Part shown: one piece after another, positions 6,535 to 8,058 of the stretch
Layout: each line of letters begins with the position of its first letter
Numbering within the stretch: position 1 is the first letter of the stretch
Source: Umezawaea sp039922235
Lineage (GTDB): Bacteria > Actinomycetota > Actinomycetes > Mycobacteriales > Pseudonocardiaceae
Reading direction: 5' to 3'
DNA: 8,058 bases
Assembly: GCA_039922235.1 (NCBI GenBank)
Contig: JBDSAJ010000811.1
Coordinates: forward strand, 1-8,058
Program-made: the position numbers and the translations under genes
Notes under the pieces: model-generated
Seen by the model: the letters and a program-made list of their open reading frames with translations, nothing else
Database searches by the model: none
What the model was told of the DNA's origin: nothing

Positions 6535-6578
6535 GAACCGGAGGCCACTCGCCTTCGGCTGACCAGCACCGTTCGTGA

Positions 6579-6584
6579 CAGGAT
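6579..6584 (+). promoter_or_regulatory. Possible -10 box for the M20 gene
   Basis: CAGGAT ends 7 bases before the GTG start at 6592. That is the spacing seen for leaderless transcripts in actinobacteria, where the -10 box directly precedes the start codon. No good -35 box is present (TTCGGC at 6554-6559 has a 19-base spacer). The same bases can also be read as a ribosome site (AGGA with 8 bases of spacing), so the evidence is ambiguous. Confidence 0.22.
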
Positions 6585-6591
6585 CGGGGAT

Positions 6592-8010
6592 GTGGACCGT
6601 TCAGCGCTGACCCGTACCGTCCGAGGGCTCTGGGATGACGACATCCTCCCCAGCCTGTCCGAACTGGTGGCCATCCCCGCGATCTCACCGGCCTTCGACC
6701 CCCAGTGGGCCGAGCACGGTCACCTCGCCGCCGCCGTCGACCACGTCCAGGCGTGGATCGCCACCCGCGACCTGCCTGGGCTGACCACCGAAGTGCACGA
6801 GTTGCCCGGCCACGCGCCGCTGCTGCTCGTGGACGTGCCGGCTACGAACACCGCGGCCCAGGGCACCACCATCCTCTACGGCCACCTGGACAAGCAGCCG
6901 CCGGTGGCCGACTGGTCGCCCGGCCTCGGCCCGTGGACGCCGGTCGTCAAGGACGGCAGGCTCTACGGGCGGGGCGCGGCCGACGACGGCTACTCCGGGT
7001 ACGCCGCCATCGCGGCCATCGAGGCGCTGCACGCCGCGGGCGGCTCCCACGGCCGGTGCCTCGTGCTGCTGGAGACCAGCGAGGAGTCCGGCAGCCCGGA
7101 CCTGCCCGTCTACCTGGCCCACCTGGGCGACCGGCTCGGCGACGTGTCGCTGGTCGTGTGCCTGGACTCGGGCGGCAACGACTACGAGCGGATGTGGCTG
7201 ACCACGTCGCTGCGGGGCCTCGTGCAGGTCGGTCTGACCGTGCGAGTGCTGGACAGCGGCCTGCACTCGGGCATGTCCAGCGGCATCGTGCCCAGCTCGT
7301 TCCGGATCGCCCGGCAGCTGCTCGACCGGCTCGAGAACTCCGACACCGGCGAGGTGCTGGTGCGCGAGATGCACGTCGACATCCCGGCCAACCGGGTCGC
7401 CGAGGTGCGCGAGGCCGTCGCCGCCGTACCCGGCTCGCTGACCGCGACCGTCCCGTTCGCGGGCGGCACCACGCCGATGGACAAGGACGAGGTCGAACTG
7501 GCCCTCAACGGCGGCTGGCGGCCGACGCTGTCGGTCACCGGCGCCGAGGGCCTGCCCGCGCTGGCCGACGCGGGCAACGTGCTGCGGCCGTTCACGACGC
7601 TGCTGCTCAGCTTCCGCCTGCCGCCGACCGCGGACTCCGCCGCGGCGTACGAGGCGGTGAAGGAGCTGGTCACGAACGACGTGCCGTACGGCGCGACGGT
7701 CGAACTGACCCGGACCGAGCACGCGGGTGGCTGGAACGCCCCGGACCTCGCGCCGTGGCTCCGCGACACCCTCGACACCGCTGGTGAGGACATCTTCGGC
7801 AGCCCGTGGCGGACCGTCGCACTCGGCGGCTCCATCCCGTTCATGGGGCTGCTGCACGAGGCGTACCCGCAGGCCCAGTTCCTGGTCACGGGCGCGGTCG
7901 GGCCGGACTCGAACTGCCACGTGCCGGACGAGTCGCTGCACCTGGAGCAGGCGCGGAAGGTCACCGAGACCGTCGCGCTGGTGCTGGACGCGCACGCCAA
8001 GCAGGGCTGA
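6592..8010 (+). CDS. M20 family di-zinc metallopeptidase (carnosinase-like)
   Basis: This 472-residue protein is an M20 metallohydrolase of the CPGL/carnosine dipeptidase type, probably a cytoplasmic dipeptidase or acyl-amino-acid hydrolase. Visible metal and catalytic residues, in order: H98 and D100 in YGHLDKQP, bridging D131 in GRGAADDGY, E164 (general base) and E165 (metal) in LETSEESGS, D192 in CLDSGG, and H443 in DSNCHVPDE. H224 in DSGLHSGMSSG lies in the lid/dimerisation domain (about 208-325) and corresponds to the histidine that reaches the partner active site in this family. The set is complete, so it should be active. No signal peptide is seen. The GTG at 6592 follows AGGA and GGGGA tracts; the match to the family from residue 5 onward supports it. 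It lies 79 bases after GH95 on the same strand, with a hairpin between. Substrate cannot be told from sequence. Confidence 0.92.
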   Translation: MDRSALTRTVRGLWDDDILPSLSELVAIPAISPAFDPQWAEHGHLAAAVDHVQAWIATRDLPGLTTEVHELPGHAPLLLVDVPATNTAAQGTTILYGHLDKQPPVADWSPGLGPWTPVVKDGRLYGRGAADDGYSGYAAIAAIEALHAAGGSHGRCLVLLETSEESGSPDLPVYLAHLGDRLGDVSLVVCLDSGGNDYERMWLTTSLRGLVQVGLTVRVLDSGLHSGMSSGIVPSSFRIARQLLDRLENSDTGEVLVREMHVDIPANRVAEVREAVAAVPGSLTATVPFAGGTTPMDKDEVELALNGGWRPTLSVTGAEGLPALADAGNVLRPFTTLLLSFRLPPTADSAAAYEAVKELVTNDVPYGATVELTRTEHAGGWNAPDLAPWLRDTLDTAGEDIFGSPWRTVALGGSIPFMGLLHEAYPQAQFLVTGAVGPDSNCHVPDESLHLEQARKVTETVALVLDAHAKQG

Positions 8011-8015
8011 TCGGC

Positions 8016-8046
8016 GTCGGACGGGGCCTCCGCGGCCCCGTCCGAC
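8016..8046 (+). terminator. Hairpin terminator after the M20 gene
   Basis: GTCGGACGGGGCC (8016-8028) and its perfect complement (8034-8046) form a 13-bp, GC-rich stem with a 5-base loop, 5 bases past the M20 stop codon. No T run follows, as with the hairpin after bkdC. The last 12 bases of the window show nothing. Confidence 0.8.
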
Positions 8047-8058
8047 ACACATAACGCC

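Noticed and set aside
5033..6562. Long plus-strand frame (509 codons) inside the GH95 gene
   Set aside because: It is an Arg/Ala/Gly/Pro-rich shadow of the GH95 frame, with no motif and no ribosome site.
5229..6674. Long minus-strand frame (481 codons) opposite GH95
   Set aside because: It is the complement of a certain gene; composition is low-complexity and no domain is seen.
6685..8052. Long minus-strand frame (455 codons) opposite the M20 gene
   Set aside because: It is antisense to a gene with all M20 metal ligands and has no family resemblance.

Overview
This 8,058-base window is very GC-rich with strong G/C codon third positions, Shine-Dalgarno sequences close to GGAGG, and U-tract-less hairpin terminators. 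Together with the protein families present this points to an actinomycete chromosome. The Pseudonocardiales (Lentzea/Saccharothrix/Amycolatopsis-like) are my best guess, from the general character of the proteins and not from a search. I see no tRNA, rRNA, CRISPR array, transposase, integrase or attachment site.

Left half, minus strand (93-3714): a compact three-gene operon, transcribed right to left, for a branched-chain 2-oxo acid dehydrogenase complex. The order is bkdA (E1 alpha), bkdB (E1 beta), bkdC (E2 acyltransferase). bkdA and bkdB share one base (TGATG); bkdB and bkdC are 14 bases apart. A perfect 13-bp hairpin just after bkdC probably terminates the operon. No E3 (lipoamide dehydrogenase) gene is present, so E3 must come from elsewhere. 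The complex would make branched acyl-CoAs (isobutyryl-, isovaleryl-, 2-methylbutyryl-CoA) from valine, leucine and isoleucine keto acids, for catabolism and as starters for branched fatty acids.

Middle (3715-4211): a 497-base divergent intergenic region with no convincing gene. It holds three dyad sites with a shared GGT-N(1-2)-ACC core. Two of them are two helical turns apart and surround a possible bkd -10 box. It also holds two small hairpins in the presumed bkd leader and a UUCG-tetraloop hairpin on the GH95 side.

Right half, plus strand (4212-8010): a GH95-family alpha-L-fucosidase-type glycoside hydrolase with all expected catalytic residues but no signal peptide, then an M20-family (carnosinase-like) di-zinc metallopeptidase 79 bases later. 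A strong hairpin straddles the GH95 stop codon, so the two may be only partly co-transcribed. A second perfect 13-bp hairpin follows the M20 gene.

Overall these are known gene families in an ordinary chromosomal setting. I found no convincing undescribed system. The best items for a second look are the dyad cluster in the divergent region, a 24-bp in-phase identical stretch shared by bkdB and bkdC, and the leaderless-looking, signal-less hydrolase pair.
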